Of a stretch of DNA of 64,000 bases, positions 8,723-18,181 are shown piece after piece (the first letter of the stretch is position 1; the number at the start of each line of letters is the position of its first letter). The notes beneath the pieces were generated by a model that was not told the origin of the DNA, ran no database searches, and saw only the letters and a program-made list of their open reading frames with translations. Origin of the DNA: Marinobacter lutaoensis (GTDB lineage: Bacteria; Pseudomonadota; Gammaproteobacteria; Pseudomonadales; Oleiphilaceae); the NCBI RefSeq assembly GCF_001981305.1, contig NZ_MSCW01000007.1:62001-126000 (forward strand). Reading direction: 5' to 3'. A program made the position numbers and the translations under genes.

Positions 8723-10396
8723 ATGTCCGACAACAACAAGCACCAGGGACACGCGCCAACATTCGATTACATCATCGTCGGTGCCGGCTCAGCCGGCTGC
8801 CTGCTGGCCAACCGGCTCAGCGCCGACCCGGCGCTCCGGGTGCTGCTGATCGAAGCCGGTGGCCGGGATACCTACCACTGGATCCACATTCCGGTCGGCT
8901 ACCTGTACTGCATCGACAACCCCCGCACCGACTGGCGCTTTCGCACCGAGCCGGACCCCGGCCTGAACGGCCGTTCGCTGATCTACCCCCGCGGCAAGAC
9001 GCTGGGGGGCTGCTCCAGCATCAACGGCATGCTGTACATCCGTGGCCAGGCGCGGGACTACGACCACTGGGCGGAGGTCACCGGCGAGCCGGATTGGCGC
9101 TGGGACAACTGCCTGCCGGACTTCATGCGCCACGAAGACCATTACCGGCTGGACGACGGCGGCGACGCCGATCCCCAGCACCGCCTGTATCACGGTCACG
9201 GCGGCGAGTGGCGGGTGGAGCGCCAGCGTCTGCGCTGGCAGGTGCTGGAGGATTTCGCCGAAGCGGCGGTGCAGGCCGGGGTGCCCCGCACCCGGGACTT
9301 CAACCGGGGCAACAACGAGGGGGTCGACTTCTTCGAGGTCAACCAGCGGGCAGGCTGGCGCTGGAACACCTCAAAGGCCTTCCTGCGTCCGGCGGCGAAA
9401 CGTCCGAACCTGACCCTCTGGCACTCCAGTCAGGTGTTGGGGCTGGCACTGGATAGCGCCGGTGACACCCCCCGCTGCACCGGGGTCCGGGTGGCACGCC
9501 CGGGCCAGGGCGAAATCCTTGCCCGGGCCCGGCGCGAGGTGATCCTGTCCGCCGGCGCCATCGGCTCGCCACAGCTGCTGCAGTTGTCGGGCATCGGGCC
9601 CGCCGAGCTGCTGCAGGCCCACGGCATTCCGGTACGGGTGAACCTGCCCGGGGTCGGCGAGAACCTGCAAGATCACCTGCAAATCCGCTCGGTCTACAAG
9701 GTCAAGGGGGCCACCACGCTCAACACCATGGCCAACTCGCTGCTGGGCAAAGCCCGCATCGGGCTCGAATACCTGCTGACCCGGTCCGGGCCGATGAGCA
9801 TGGCGCCGTCCCAGCTGTGCCTGTTCACCCGCAGCTCCGAGGACTATGCCCACGCCAACATCGAGTACCACGTGCAGCCCCTGAGCCTGGACGCCTTCGG
9901 CCAGCCCCTGCACACCTTTCCGGCGATCACCGCCAGCGTCTGCAACCTCAACCCCACCAGCCGCGGCACCGTGCGCATTCGCAGCGCCGACCCACACCAA
10001 GCCCCAGCCATTGCCCCGAACTACCTGAGCACCGAGGAAGACCGCAAGGTGGCGGCGGACTCACTGCGGGTAACCCGGCGCATTGCCGGGCAGCCCGCTT
10101 TTGCCCGCTACCAGCCGGAGGAATACAAGCCCGGCCCCCAGTATCAGACCGACGAGGAACTGGCCCGGCTGGCGGGCGATATTGGCACCACCATTTTCCA
10201 CCCGGTGGGCACCACCCGCATGGGCCGGGCCGAGGATCCCCTGGCGGTGGTCGATCCGCACCTGCGCGTGCGCGGCGTGACCGGGCTGCGGGTGGTGGAC
10301 GCCGGCATCATGCCCACCATCACCAGCGGCAACACCAACGCCCCGACCCTGATGATCGCGGAAAAGGCAGCGCGCTGGATCCTGAACGGCGGGTGA
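8723..10396 (+). CDS. GMC-family FAD dehydrogenase, candidate 3-hydroxypropionate dehydrogenase
   Basis: A 557-residue flavoprotein of the glucose-methanol-choline family. The FAD motif VGAGSAGCLLANRL is near residues 18-32, GMC signature 1 is PRGKTLGGCSSINGMLYIRG (~92-111), signature 2 is around GAIGSPQLLQLSGIGP (~283), and the active-site pair is about H493 (FHPVGTTRMG) and N537 (SGNTNAPT). It is not betA, because betaine genes are missing. Pairing with mmsA under a divergent LysR regulator matches hpdH, the 3-hydroxypropionate dehydrogenase of Pseudomonas denitrificans: alcohol to semialdehyde, then MmsA to acetyl-CoA. Other short-chain alcohols remain possible. Confidence 0.82.
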   Translation: MSDNNKHQGHAPTFDYIIVGAGSAGCLLANRLSADPALRVLLIEAGGRDTYHWIHIPVGYLYCIDNPRTDWRFRTEPDPGLNGRSLIYPRGKTLGGCSSINGMLYIRGQARDYDHWAEVTGEPDWRWDNCLPDFMRHEDHYRLDDGGDADPQHRLYHGHGGEWRVERQRLRWQVLEDFAEAAVQAGVPRTRDFNRGNNEGVDFFEVNQRAGWRWNTSKAFLRPAAKRPNLTLWHSSQVLGLALDSAGDTPRCTGVRVARPGQGEILARARREVILSAGAIGSPQLLQLSGIGPAELLQAHGIPVRVNLPGVGENLQDHLQIRSVYKVKGATTLNTMANSLLGKARIGLEYLLTRSGPMSMAPSQLCLFTRSSEDYAHANIEYHVQPLSLDAFGQPLHTFPAITASVCNLNPTSRGTVRIRSADPHQAPAIAPNYLSTEEDRKVAADSLRVTRRIAGQPAFARYQPEEYKPGPQYQTDEELARLAGDIGTTIFHPVGTTRMGRAEDPLAVVDPHLRVRGVTGLRVVDAGIMPTITSGNTNAPTLMIAEKAARWILNGG

Positions 10397-10423
10397 GCCC
10401 GGCCACCCGCCGGGCGGCCGGAC

Positions 10424-10453
10424 AAAAAAAAGGCACCGGCCGAAGCCGGTGCA
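10424..10453 (-). terminator. Rho-independent terminator of the tct operon
   Basis: Read on the minus strand, GCACCGGC and GCCGGTGC form an 8-bp perfect stem (10433-10440 and 10445-10452) around a TTCG tetraloop, followed by eight Ts. It lies 47 bases beyond the tctA stop codon and also separates the operon from the convergent GMC gene. Confidence 0.9.
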
Positions 10454-10499
10454 AGGACACGATGACGCAGGGTCATCGGGTGGGGTATGCCGGCGGACG

Positions 10500-12026
10500 T
10501 CAGTCGCTGACGGGCGTCTCCTTGATCGCCGCGTTCATCCGCCGCCGCAGCAACGGACCGACCAGGTAAGGCAGCACCAGACCCAGCGCGGCCAGGATCC
10601 AAAGCCCCAGCGCCAGCGGGCTCGACCAGAGAATGCTCCAGTCGCCGTCGGACAGGATCAGGGCGTGCCCCAGGTTCTTCTCCATCTCCGGGCCCAGCAA
10701 CAGACCGAGGATGATCGGCACCAGGGGGATGTCCAGCTTGCGCAGGAAATACCCCGCCACCCCGAACGCCACCATGAAGTAGAGATCGAAGGTGCTGTGG
10801 CTGATTGAGTAGATGCCCACGAACGCCACCATGGTCACGATCGGCAGCAGGTACATGGGCGGCACCGACAGCAGTCGCACGAACAGGCCCACCAGCGGGA
10901 TGTTCAGCACCAGCAGCAGCACGTTGCCGATCAGCAGCGCCGCGATCACGCCCCAGACGATGTCCGCGTTCTGGGTGAACATCAGCGGTCCCGGGGTGAT
11001 GTTGAGGGAAATCAGCATCGCCAGCAGCACGGCCGTGGTACCACTGCCCGGCACGCCCAGGGTGAGCATCGGCACCAGGGCACCGGAGGAGGCACCGTTG
11101 TTGCCGGCCTCCGGCGCCACCACGCCCCGGATATCCCCCTCGCCGAAACGGCCCTTCTTGCCCACCACCTGCTTTTCCAGGGTATAGCTGATGAAGCTGC
11201 CCAGCGACGCACCGGCCCCCGGCAGCACTCCGGAAATGAACCCCAGGATACCGCCGCGCAGCTGGGTCGGCAGAGTGGACACCAGCTCCCGGACACTCAG
11301 GGTCAGCTTGCCCACGCGCACTTGCTTGTGTCCGCCCCGAACCCGGTGTTCCACGAAGAACAACAACTCGGAGATGGCAAACAGGCCGACGATGGCGAGG
11401 ATGAAGTCAATCCCCTCGTACAGTTCCAGCACCCCGAAGGTGTAACGCTGGGTGCCGGTGGAAATGTCGATGCCCACGGTGGAAATCATGATGCCCAGGG
11501 TCGCGGCGATCACCGTCTTCATCGGGTTTTTGCCGGTAATGCCCCCCAGGGTGGCGAACGCCAGCAGGAACAGCGCGAAGTACTCGGCCGGACCGAAGGT
11601 CAGCGCGAACCGGGCCAGCACCGGCGCCAGCAGGATCAGACCAATGGTGCCGATCAGGCCACCGGCGAAGGACGCAATGGCGGAGATGGCCAGAGCGTCG
11701 GCGGCCCGACCGTTGCGGGCCATCGGGTAGCCGTCCAGACAGGTCATCATGGCCGGCTCGTCACCCGGAATGTTGAGCAGGATCGAGGAAATCCGGCCCC
11801 CGTACATGGCCCCCGCGTACACCGAGGTCAGCAGGATCATGGCGGTTTCCGGCGGCAACCCGAGGGTGAACGCCAGCGGAATCAGAATTGCGACACCGTT
11901 GGCCGGCCCCAGGCCCGGCAGGCACCCGATCAGGGTACCCACGAAGGCACCGAACAGGGCAAACATCAGGTTGTACGGGGTCAGCGCCACCGCGAACCCG
12001 TCCATCAGGAAGTTCAGGGTTTCCAT
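10500..12026 (-). CDS. tctA: Tripartite tricarboxylate transporter large permease TctA
   Basis: A 508-residue inner-membrane protein with about twelve transmembrane segments, the usual size for TctA. It carries the family motifs GCLPGLGPANGVAILIPL near residue 35 and GVLPGAGASLGSFISYTLEK near residue 264, the paired GxxPGxG signatures of the TctA family. With TctB and the periplasmic TctC it takes up tricarboxylates or related organic acids using an ion gradient. It is the last gene of tctCBA, 1 base after tctB, and ends before a strong terminator. The substrate cannot be told from this subunit. Confidence 0.92.
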   Translation of the reverse strand: METLNFLMDGFAVALTPYNLMFALFGAFVGTLIGCLPGLGPANGVAILIPLAFTLGLPPETAMILLTSVYAGAMYGGRISSILLNIPGDEPAMMTCLDGYPMARNGRAADALAISAIASFAGGLIGTIGLILLAPVLARFALTFGPAEYFALFLLAFATLGGITGKNPMKTVIAATLGIMISTVGIDISTGTQRYTFGVLELYEGIDFILAIVGLFAISELLFFVEHRVRGGHKQVRVGKLTLSVRELVSTLPTQLRGGILGFISGVLPGAGASLGSFISYTLEKQVVGKKGRFGEGDIRGVVAPEAGNNGASSGALVPMLTLGVPGSGTTAVLLAMLISLNITPGPLMFTQNADIVWGVIAALLIGNVLLLVLNIPLVGLFVRLLSVPPMYLLPIVTMVAFVGIYSISHSTFDLYFMVAFGVAGYFLRKLDIPLVPIILGLLLGPEMEKNLGHALILSDGDWSILWSSPLALGLWILAALGLVLPYLVGPLLRRRMNAAIKETPVSD

Positions 12027-12027
12027 G

Positions 12028-12474
12028 TCAGCCCACCTCCAGCAACCCGGCGGGCAGACTCAGCGACAGACCGTAGTTGAACAGAACGAACACCACCACG
12101 GCGCTGGCCAGGCCGGTCAGGAAGGCCCGGCGCGGCCGGGCCCCCATGCGCCAGCTCAGGGTGCCCACCGCCAGGGTGGTGGAAATCACGAAGCCCAGCG
12201 GTTCCAGCAACAGCGCGTACACCACCAGGACCACCAGGGCCACCACCAGCTCCACCAAGGATTTGCCGACCGGCCACTGGGTGTCCGGGTCCGGCTTGAT
12301 CATCAGGTAGAGACTGCCGGCCACCAGCACCACCGACAAAATGGTCGGGAAGGTTTCCGGGCCGACGCCCTCGGCGCCCCCGAACGGCTCGGGCCACTGC
12401 TGCGCGGCCCAGCCGTAGGCCACGGCCAGGACCAGCAGGCCCAGGCCGAGGATGCGATCTCCCAGTCCGCTCAT
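12028..12474 (-). CDS. tctB: Tripartite tricarboxylate transporter small permease TctB
   Basis: A 148-residue membrane protein with four predicted hydrophobic segments, matching the size and layout of TctB/DUF1468 proteins (GDRILGLGLLVLAVAYGWAA at the N-terminus). It is the small membrane subunit of the tripartite importer. Its start overlaps the tctC stop by 4 bases and its stop is 1 base from tctA, a tightly coupled operon. Confidence 0.9.
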   Translation of the reverse strand: MSGLGDRILGLGLLVLAVAYGWAAQQWPEPFGGAEGVGPETFPTILSVVLVAGSLYLMIKPDPDTQWPVGKSLVELVVALVVLVVYALLLEPLGFVISTTLAVGTLSWRMGARPRRAFLTGLASAVVVFVLFNYGLSLSLPAGLLEVG

Positions 12475-13448
12475 TTCAGCAGCCCGATCTCGCGGGACAG
12501 GGTTTCGATGTCCCGCACCTGGTTGCGGACGAAGGACTCGAACTCACCCGCCGGCGGATGGAACGGGATCAGGCCGTTGCTCTGCATCACCTGGCGCCAT
12601 TCGTCACTGGCGTACAGGGTGTCGATCGCCTCGACCCAGTATTTCTTGGCTTCCTCATCGGCGCCCTTGGGCATGTAGAAACCGCGCCAGTTGGGACCAA
12701 CCGCGTCGATGCCCTGCTCCTTGGCGGTGGGGATGTTGCCGAACTTGCCGGGCAGGCGCTCGTCCGCCAGAACCGCCAGCACCCGCAGATCGCCGGATTC
12801 CATGAAACCGGTCGCCTCGGAGATGTCGCCGGTGAACGCATCCACCTGACCGCCGACCACCTGGGTCATGGCCTCGCCACCGTTGTTGTAGGACAGATAG
12901 GGAATCGCCGGCAGCTTGTCCACGCCGGCGGCCTTGGCGGCGATCAACACCTTGAGGTGATCCCAGCCGCCCCGGGCACTGCCTCCCGCGAACTTGACGG
13001 ATTTCGGGTTGTCCTTGAGCGCGGCCATCAGGTCCTTCAGGTTGTGGTAGGGGGAATCCTTGCCCACGGCGATGATACCGTAGTCCGCGCCCAGGGCACC
13101 GACCCAGGTCACCATGTCTACGTCCATGCCCGGGAACTGCTTCTGGGCCAGCCGGGTGGTGGTGGCGGTGGAGGCGGCCACCAGCAGATTGCTGTCGTTG
13201 GCGCGCTTGCTCACGGTGTGGGCGTAGGCAACACCACCGCCGGCGCCGGCCATGTTGATGGTCTGGACACTGCCGCTTACCAGGCCGAGCTTCTGCATCA
13301 CGTTGCCGACGCTACGGCAGGTAAAGTCCCAGCCGCCGCCGGGATCGGCCGGTGCCAGGCATTCGACTTTTCCGGAGGGTTGCCATGCCAGGGCGGACAT
13401 GGAGAAGGCCGCAGCGGCCATGAAGGTCAGGGTTCGCTTGAGAAACAT
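12471..13448 (-). CDS. tctC: Tripartite tricarboxylate transporter substrate-binding protein TctC
   Basis: A 325-residue periplasmic binding protein of the Bug/TctC family, with a signal peptide ending near SALAWQP. I prefer the ATG at 13448 to the GTG at 13457: GAGAGG lies 8 bases upstream of the ATG but runs into the GTG. The family segment KVECLAPADPGGGWDFTCR holds the first ligand loop, and GGSARGGWDHL the second. It is the first gene of tctCBA and is divergent from a CitA/CitB-type two-component system that very likely controls it. Citrate or another carboxylate is the probable ligand. Confidence 0.9.
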   Translation of the reverse strand: MFLKRTLTFMAAAAFSMSALAWQPSGKVECLAPADPGGGWDFTCRSVGNVMQKLGLVSGSVQTINMAGAGGGVAYAHTVSKRANDSNLLVAASTATTTRLAQKQFPGMDVDMVTWVGALGADYGIIAVGKDSPYHNLKDLMAALKDNPKSVKFAGGSARGGWDHLKVLIAAKAAGVDKLPAIPYLSYNNGGEAMTQVVGGQVDAFTGDISEATGFMESGDLRVLAVLADERLPGKFGNIPTAKEQGIDAVGPNWRGFYMPKGADEEAKKYWVEAIDTLYASDEWRQVMQSNGLIPFHPPAGEFESFVRNQVRDIETLSREIGLLK

Positions 13449-13687
13449 GCTTGTCACCTCTCAACTTGTTGTTGTCACACCCCCGTGACGGGACCGGTTG
13501 GCGCGATCCGTACGTAGAAACCACGAGAGTGAATCCGCGCAGGTTAAAAGGTGACCGGCCCCGCGCAGAAGTTTCTGGACGTAAAACCTTTAAAGAACAT
13601 AAACCGAGTTTTGTTCATAATGATCATGGCTGCGCCGGCCAGCAATCGGGTACCCTAAGCACACATCCGGAGACATCACACCCCGCC

Positions 13688-15328
13688 GTGCCGAGAAAGA
13701 CCAAGCTCAAGACACGAATGATCCTGACCCTGGGCCTGCTCGGGGCACTCCAGACCATCCTGATCGGCGGTTTCGCCGGGTACTACCTCAGCAACTCCCT
13801 GTACGAGGAAATCGGCCGGCGCGCCCTGATGGTGGCCAAGACCGTCGCCGCCACGCCGGCGGTGATCGAGGGTATCCGCAGCCAGGACATCCCTGCCCTC
13901 AACCGCCTGGCCCGGCAACTGGCGGAAACCAACGAGGCGCTGTTCATCGTCGTCGGCGACCGCCACGCCATCCGCCTGGCCCACCCAGATCCGGAACGGA
14001 TCGGCTTTTCCATGGGCGACGACGACGGCGACTACGGCCGCCCAGCCCTGGTGGAGGGGCGGGCCTACGTGGCCATGGCCAAGGGCAACCTGGGCGAATC
14101 CATGCGCGGCAAGGCGCCGGTGGTCGATCCCCGCACCGGCGACATCATCGGCATCGTGTCGGTGGGCTACAGCGTGACCCAGGTGGAAGCCACCATCCGC
14201 CGCTACAAATTCGTGCTGTACGGCGTGGTCGGGCTGATGCTGATGGTGACGGTGCTGTCCGCCATTGTCATCGCCGGCCGCTTCAAGCGTGCCATTTTCG
14301 GCCTGGAGCCGGAGGAAATCGCCCGGCTGTTCCAAGAGCGGGAAGCCACTCTGCAATCGGTGCGGGAAGGCATTATTGCCATCAATCGGGACGGCATCAT
14401 CACCACCGCCAACCGCGCCGCCTACGAAACCCTCGACCTGCCGGCGGAACCGCCGCTGACCGGCCGGCCAATCCTGGAGGTACTGCCAGAAAGCCAGCTG
14501 CTGTCGGTGCTGACCTCGGGCCAACCCGATTTCGACGGTGAGATCTGGCTGCGCGGCCGGCAGATGGTGGTAAACCGGCTGCCGGTGCGCCAGGGAGACG
14601 ACATCATCGGCGTGGTGGCCAGCTTCCGGCTGCGCAACGAGCTGGACCTGGTCAGCCGCCAGCTGACCCGCATCCAGCAGTACGCCGACACCCTGCGCAG
14701 CCAGACCCACGAATATTCCAACAAGCTGCACACCATCGCCGGCCTGATCCAGCTCGGTGCCAGTCAGGAAGCCCTGAACCTGATCGGCAGCGAAATCAGC
14801 GACCATCAGGCACTGCTGCACCTGCTGCTGGAGGCGGTGCCGGACCCGGTCATCGCCGGCTGCCTGCTCGGCAAGTACAACCGGGCCCGGGAAATGGGCC
14901 TGCGCCTGGACATTGACCCGGACAGCCAGATGATCGATATTCCCGACGCCCTGCCCCGGGACCAGCTGGTCAGCGTGCTGGGCAACCTGATCGACAACGC
15001 CCTGGAGGCCACCCGCGAACAGACCGGCGCGGGCGGCCGGGTCATGCTGTCCATGACCGATCTGGGCGAGGAGCTGATCTTCGAGGTGGAAGACCAGGGC
15101 CCCGGCGTTCCCGAGCACGCCCGGCGGGCCATCTTCGAGAAAGGGGTCAGCACCAAGGGCGAGGCCCACGGCATCGGCCTGCACCTGGTCCAGCAGTTCC
15201 TGAACCGCTGGGGTGGGTCGGTGACGGTGGACAACCTGCCGGAAGGCGGCAGCCGCTTTACCCTGTACCTGCCCAAACACCCGGAGGGAGAGCCACACCA
15301 TGGCACCGATTCGACTTCTGATCGTTGA
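13688..15328 (+). CDS. CitA/DcuS-type sensor histidine kinase for carboxylates
   Basis: About 546 residues from the likely GTG start at 13688; an ATG at 13718 would also give a complete protein, and neither has a good ribosome site. Order: membrane helix (~12-33), periplasmic sensor with IRLAHPDPERIG, which resembles the ligand-binding R-HP-IG motif of CitA/DcuS, second membrane helix (~170-195), PAS domain, the dimerisation helix THEYSNKLHTIAGL with the phosphorylated histidine, and a HATPase domain (NLIDNALEA, DQGPGVP, GIGLHLV). It overlaps the response regulator by 29 bases and is divergent from tctCBA, so it most likely senses the carboxylate that Tct imports. Confidence 0.87.
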   Translation: MPRKTKLKTRMILTLGLLGALQTILIGGFAGYYLSNSLYEEIGRRALMVAKTVAATPAVIEGIRSQDIPALNRLARQLAETNEALFIVVGDRHAIRLAHPDPERIGFSMGDDDGDYGRPALVEGRAYVAMAKGNLGESMRGKAPVVDPRTGDIIGIVSVGYSVTQVEATIRRYKFVLYGVVGLMLMVTVLSAIVIAGRFKRAIFGLEPEEIARLFQEREATLQSVREGIIAINRDGIITTANRAAYETLDLPAEPPLTGRPILEVLPESQLLSVLTSGQPDFDGEIWLRGRQMVVNRLPVRQGDDIIGVVASFRLRNELDLVSRQLTRIQQYADTLRSQTHEYSNKLHTIAGLIQLGASQEALNLIGSEISDHQALLHLLLEAVPDPVIAGCLLGKYNRAREMGLRLDIDPDSQMIDIPDALPRDQLVSVLGNLIDNALEATREQTGAGGRVMLSMTDLGEELIFEVEDQGPGVPEHARRAIFEKGVSTKGEAHGIGLHLVQQFLNRWGGSVTVDNLPEGGSRFTLYLPKHPEGEPHHGTDSTSDR

Positions 15329-16001
15329 GGATGACCGCCAGATCGCCGAAATCCAGAAGCGGTTCGTGGAGCGGCTGGAACCGGTGGAATTGTGCGGCAT
15401 CGCCCACACCCTGGCCGACGCCCGGGACCTGATCGACGTGCTGGCGCCGGAGCTGGTGCTGCTGGACGTTTACTTTCCGGATGGCAACGGCCTGGACCTG
15501 CTACGGGAACTGCGGGCCCGCGACAGCAGCGTCGATGTCATCCTGATCACGGCCGCCAAGGAGGTGGACACCCTGCGCAGCGCCCTGCGGGTCGGGGTGT
15601 TCGACTACATCCTCAAGCCCCTGGTGTTCGAACGCCTGCAGGACGCCATCCAGCGCTACCGGGATCACCTGGGCAAACTCGCCACCCTGAACCATCTGGC
15701 CCAGAAAGAAGTGGACGCCCTGCTGCCCCGGGGTGGCGGCGAGGACCCGCAAGGCGTCGGCGAGCGCCTGCCCAAGGGCATCGACGCCCTCACCCTGGAC
15801 AAGGTCCGGGAGCTGATCGCCCGGGGGAACGACTGGAGCGCCGAGGAAATGGGCGCGGCCCTGGGCGCCTCGCGCACCACCGCGCGCCGCTACCTTGAGT
15901 ACCTGGTGGGCACCGGCGAGCTGGGCGCCGAGGTCACCTACGGCAGCGTCGGCCGACCAGAGCGGCGCTACCGGCAAGCCCGCCACGGCCCACAGCCATA
16001 G
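15300..16001 (+). CDS. CitB/DcuR-type response regulator
   Basis: A 233-residue response regulator. The receiver domain (residues 1-125) has the acidic pair E10/D11/D12, the phospho-acceptor D56 in LVLLDVYFPDGNGL, and K107 in YILKP. The C-terminal part (~165-225) is the helix-turn-helix of the CitB group (SAEEMGAALGASRTTARRYL). It overlaps the kinase gene and should activate the divergent tctCBA genes when phosphorylated. Confidence 0.88.
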   Translation: MAPIRLLIVEDDRQIAEIQKRFVERLEPVELCGIAHTLADARDLIDVLAPELVLLDVYFPDGNGLDLLRELRARDSSVDVILITAAKEVDTLRSALRVGVFDYILKPLVFERLQDAIQRYRDHLGKLATLNHLAQKEVDALLPRGGGEDPQGVGERLPKGIDALTLDKVRELIARGNDWSAEEMGAALGASRTTARRYLEYLVGTGELGAEVTYGSVGRPERRYRQARHGPQP

Positions 16002-16123
16002 CGTTTTTTGTCCGTTTTCTGGACCTGATCAATAACTGAGCTATCCTTCAGGCAGAGCACGACGATTGGTGAAAATCGCCATCCAACGGAGCGGTCCGTT
16101 CACATGGAGGGGGTGAAGGCACC

Positions 16124-18181
16124 ATGACCACCAACGTACGTCTTGTCGCGAACTCGCAGTTCTCCGCGCTGTCGGATGCTGCCGTGGACGGCATCATCAC
16201 GATCGACGCCCAGGGCATCATCACCTCGTTCAACCGTTCCGCCGAACGTCTGTTCCGTTACCGCCGCGCCGAGGTGATCGGCCGAAACGTGTCGGTGCTG
16301 ATGCCTCCGGAACATGCCCAGAACCACGACCACTACCTCCAGCGGCACCTGCGCACCGGCAAGGCCCGCGTCATCGGCACCGGCCGCGAAGTCGAGGGTC
16401 GGCGCAAGGACGGCACCCGCTTCCCCCTGTACCTGTCGGTGGGCGAATTCTTCATCGACGGCGCCGTCGGCTTCGTCGGCATCTGCCATGACCTGACCCT
16501 GTACCACAACGCCATCCGGGAGCTGGTGGCCTCCGAGGAACGCTACCAGGACATCGTCGACAGCCAGGACCAGTTCATCTGCCGGATCAACCGGAAGCGG
16601 CGCCTGTCCTTCGTCAACCGGGCCTTCGCGACACTGCTCGGCAAGCCCCAGGAGGACATCCTGGGCCGGACCCTGCAGGGCGCCGGCCTGGAACTGGCGG
16701 GCGATCAGGCCCGGGCCCTCAGGGCCTTGTTTGCCAACCCGTCCGACCGCTCCGAACTGACCCTCGTCACCCGCGTTCCGGGGGAACGGGAAACCCGCTT
16801 CGTCCAGTGGCGGTTCTACAAACTCAAGACCACCCGCCATGAAGTCCAGGGATTCGGCATCGATGTCTCCGACCGGGAACGGGCGCTGCTGGAAGCCTCC
16901 TATCTGGAATCCCACGACCAGCTGACCGGAACCCTCAACACCCGGGCCTTCCAGCGGGCCATGCGCCGGCAGGTCAACCGCCAGAAACACTACGCGGTCA
17001 TGGCCTTCGACTTCGAGGGTTTTACGCTGGTGAACCAGAAATACGGCCACGAAACCGGAGACGCGGTGCTGATCCTGGCCGCACAACGGCTGAAAACCGC
17101 CATCCTGCGCCCGAACCTGACCAGCCGTTTCGGCGCCGACGAGTTCTTTGTCGCGCTGTCGGTGCTGGGCAGCGAGGACGCCCTGAACGTGGCCCGAACG
17201 GTACGGGACACCCTGGCCCAGCCCTATGAGGTCTATGACCAGGTGCTGCACCTGTCCGTCTCCGGCGGTATCGCACTGTTTCCCAACGACTCCGACGACA
17301 TCGCCCGGCTGCCCGATCTGGCGGAGTCGGCCCTGCGCGACGCCAAGCGGCAGAAACGGAGCTTGGTGGTGTTCGACAGCGAGTTTCACCAGGAACTGCA
17401 ACGGCGGCTGGACATCGAGCAGAAACTGAAGGCGGCGCTGCACGAAGGCCTGCTGTCGCTGTACCTGCAACCCAAGTACCACCTGCCGGACGGCCAGCTC
17501 AGCGGCTTCGAGGTGCTGCTGCGATGGCACGACGACCAGCTGGGCTGGATCTCGCCCGGCGAGTTCATTCCCATCGCCGAGTCCTCGGCCCTTGGCGAGA
17601 GCCTGGATCGCTACGTCCTCAGCCGGGCCCTGGACTATCTGGCCACCGGTCCCTGGCCGGACATTCCGGAGCTGTACGTGGCGGTCAACATCACCGCCGA
17701 ACACTTCGCCCAACCCCAGTTCGCCGACTTCATCGACGCGGAACTGGCGAAACGGGATCTGCCGGGCCAACGCCTGCATCTGGAAATCACCGAGGGCGTG
17801 GTAATGAAACGGGTGCCGGGCGTGGCGGACAACCTCAAACGGTTGCGGGAGCGGGGCCTGCAGGTGGCCATCGATGACTTCGGCTCCGGCTACTCATCCC
17901 TGAGCTACCTGAAGAACCTGATGGTGGATGAACTGAAGATCGACAAACAGTTCGTGGACGCCATTCACACCGCCCAAGGCATCACGGTGATGGACTCCAT
18001 CATCCGTATCGGCCGTGCCTTCGGACTGCGCATCACCGCCGAGGGCATCGAGACGCCCGAGCAATGGCACCAGCTGCGCATGCTCGGGTGCGATGTCGGC
18101 CAGGGATTCCTGATGCAGCGCCCGGTCCCCATCGACCAGGCGGCCACCGTCCCCTCCCCCTTCCAGCCGCCCTATTCGTAG
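16124..18181 (+). CDS. PAS-PAS-GGDEF-EAL protein with altered GGDEF motif
   Basis: A 685-residue soluble protein of cyclic-di-GMP metabolism. PAS domains lie at about residues 10-125 and 135-250, a GGDEF domain at ~265-420 and an EAL domain at ~430-670. The cyclase signature reads GADEF (around residue 338), so cyclase activity may be lost and the domain may only bind GTP. The EAL domain keeps EVLLRW in place of EALLRW, plus VNITAEHF, LEITEG, IDDFGSGYSSL, LKIDK and AEGIET, the metal and catalytic residues of active phosphodiesterases. It is therefore more likely a degrader of cyclic-di-GMP. Its end overlaps the convergent binding-protein gene by 10 bases. Confidence 0.88.
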   Translation: MTTNVRLVANSQFSALSDAAVDGIITIDAQGIITSFNRSAERLFRYRRAEVIGRNVSVLMPPEHAQNHDHYLQRHLRTGKARVIGTGREVEGRRKDGTRFPLYLSVGEFFIDGAVGFVGICHDLTLYHNAIRELVASEERYQDIVDSQDQFICRINRKRRLSFVNRAFATLLGKPQEDILGRTLQGAGLELAGDQARALRALFANPSDRSELTLVTRVPGERETRFVQWRFYKLKTTRHEVQGFGIDVSDRERALLEASYLESHDQLTGTLNTRAFQRAMRRQVNRQKHYAVMAFDFEGFTLVNQKYGHETGDAVLILAAQRLKTAILRPNLTSRFGADEFFVALSVLGSEDALNVARTVRDTLAQPYEVYDQVLHLSVSGGIALFPNDSDDIARLPDLAESALRDAKRQKRSLVVFDSEFHQELQRRLDIEQKLKAALHEGLLSLYLQPKYHLPDGQLSGFEVLLRWHDDQLGWISPGEFIPIAESSALGESLDRYVLSRALDYLATGPWPDIPELYVAVNITAEHFAQPQFADFIDAELAKRDLPGQRLHLEITEGVVMKRVPGVADNLKRLRERGLQVAIDDFGSGYSSLSYLKNLMVDELKIDKQFVDAIHTAQGITVMDSIIRIGRAFGLRITAEGIETPEQWHQLRMLGCDVGQGFLMQRPVPIDQAATVPSPFQPPYS

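Noticed and set aside
8723..10396. Choline dehydrogenase betA
   Set aside because: Fold and motifs are shared by all GMC enzymes; no betB, betI or choline transporter is nearby, and mmsA pairing suggests another substrate.
13451..13687. N-terminal extension of the CitA-type kinase
   Set aside because: The upstream in-frame residues are charged with no fold and cross the divergent promoter region; the membrane helix begins after 13718.
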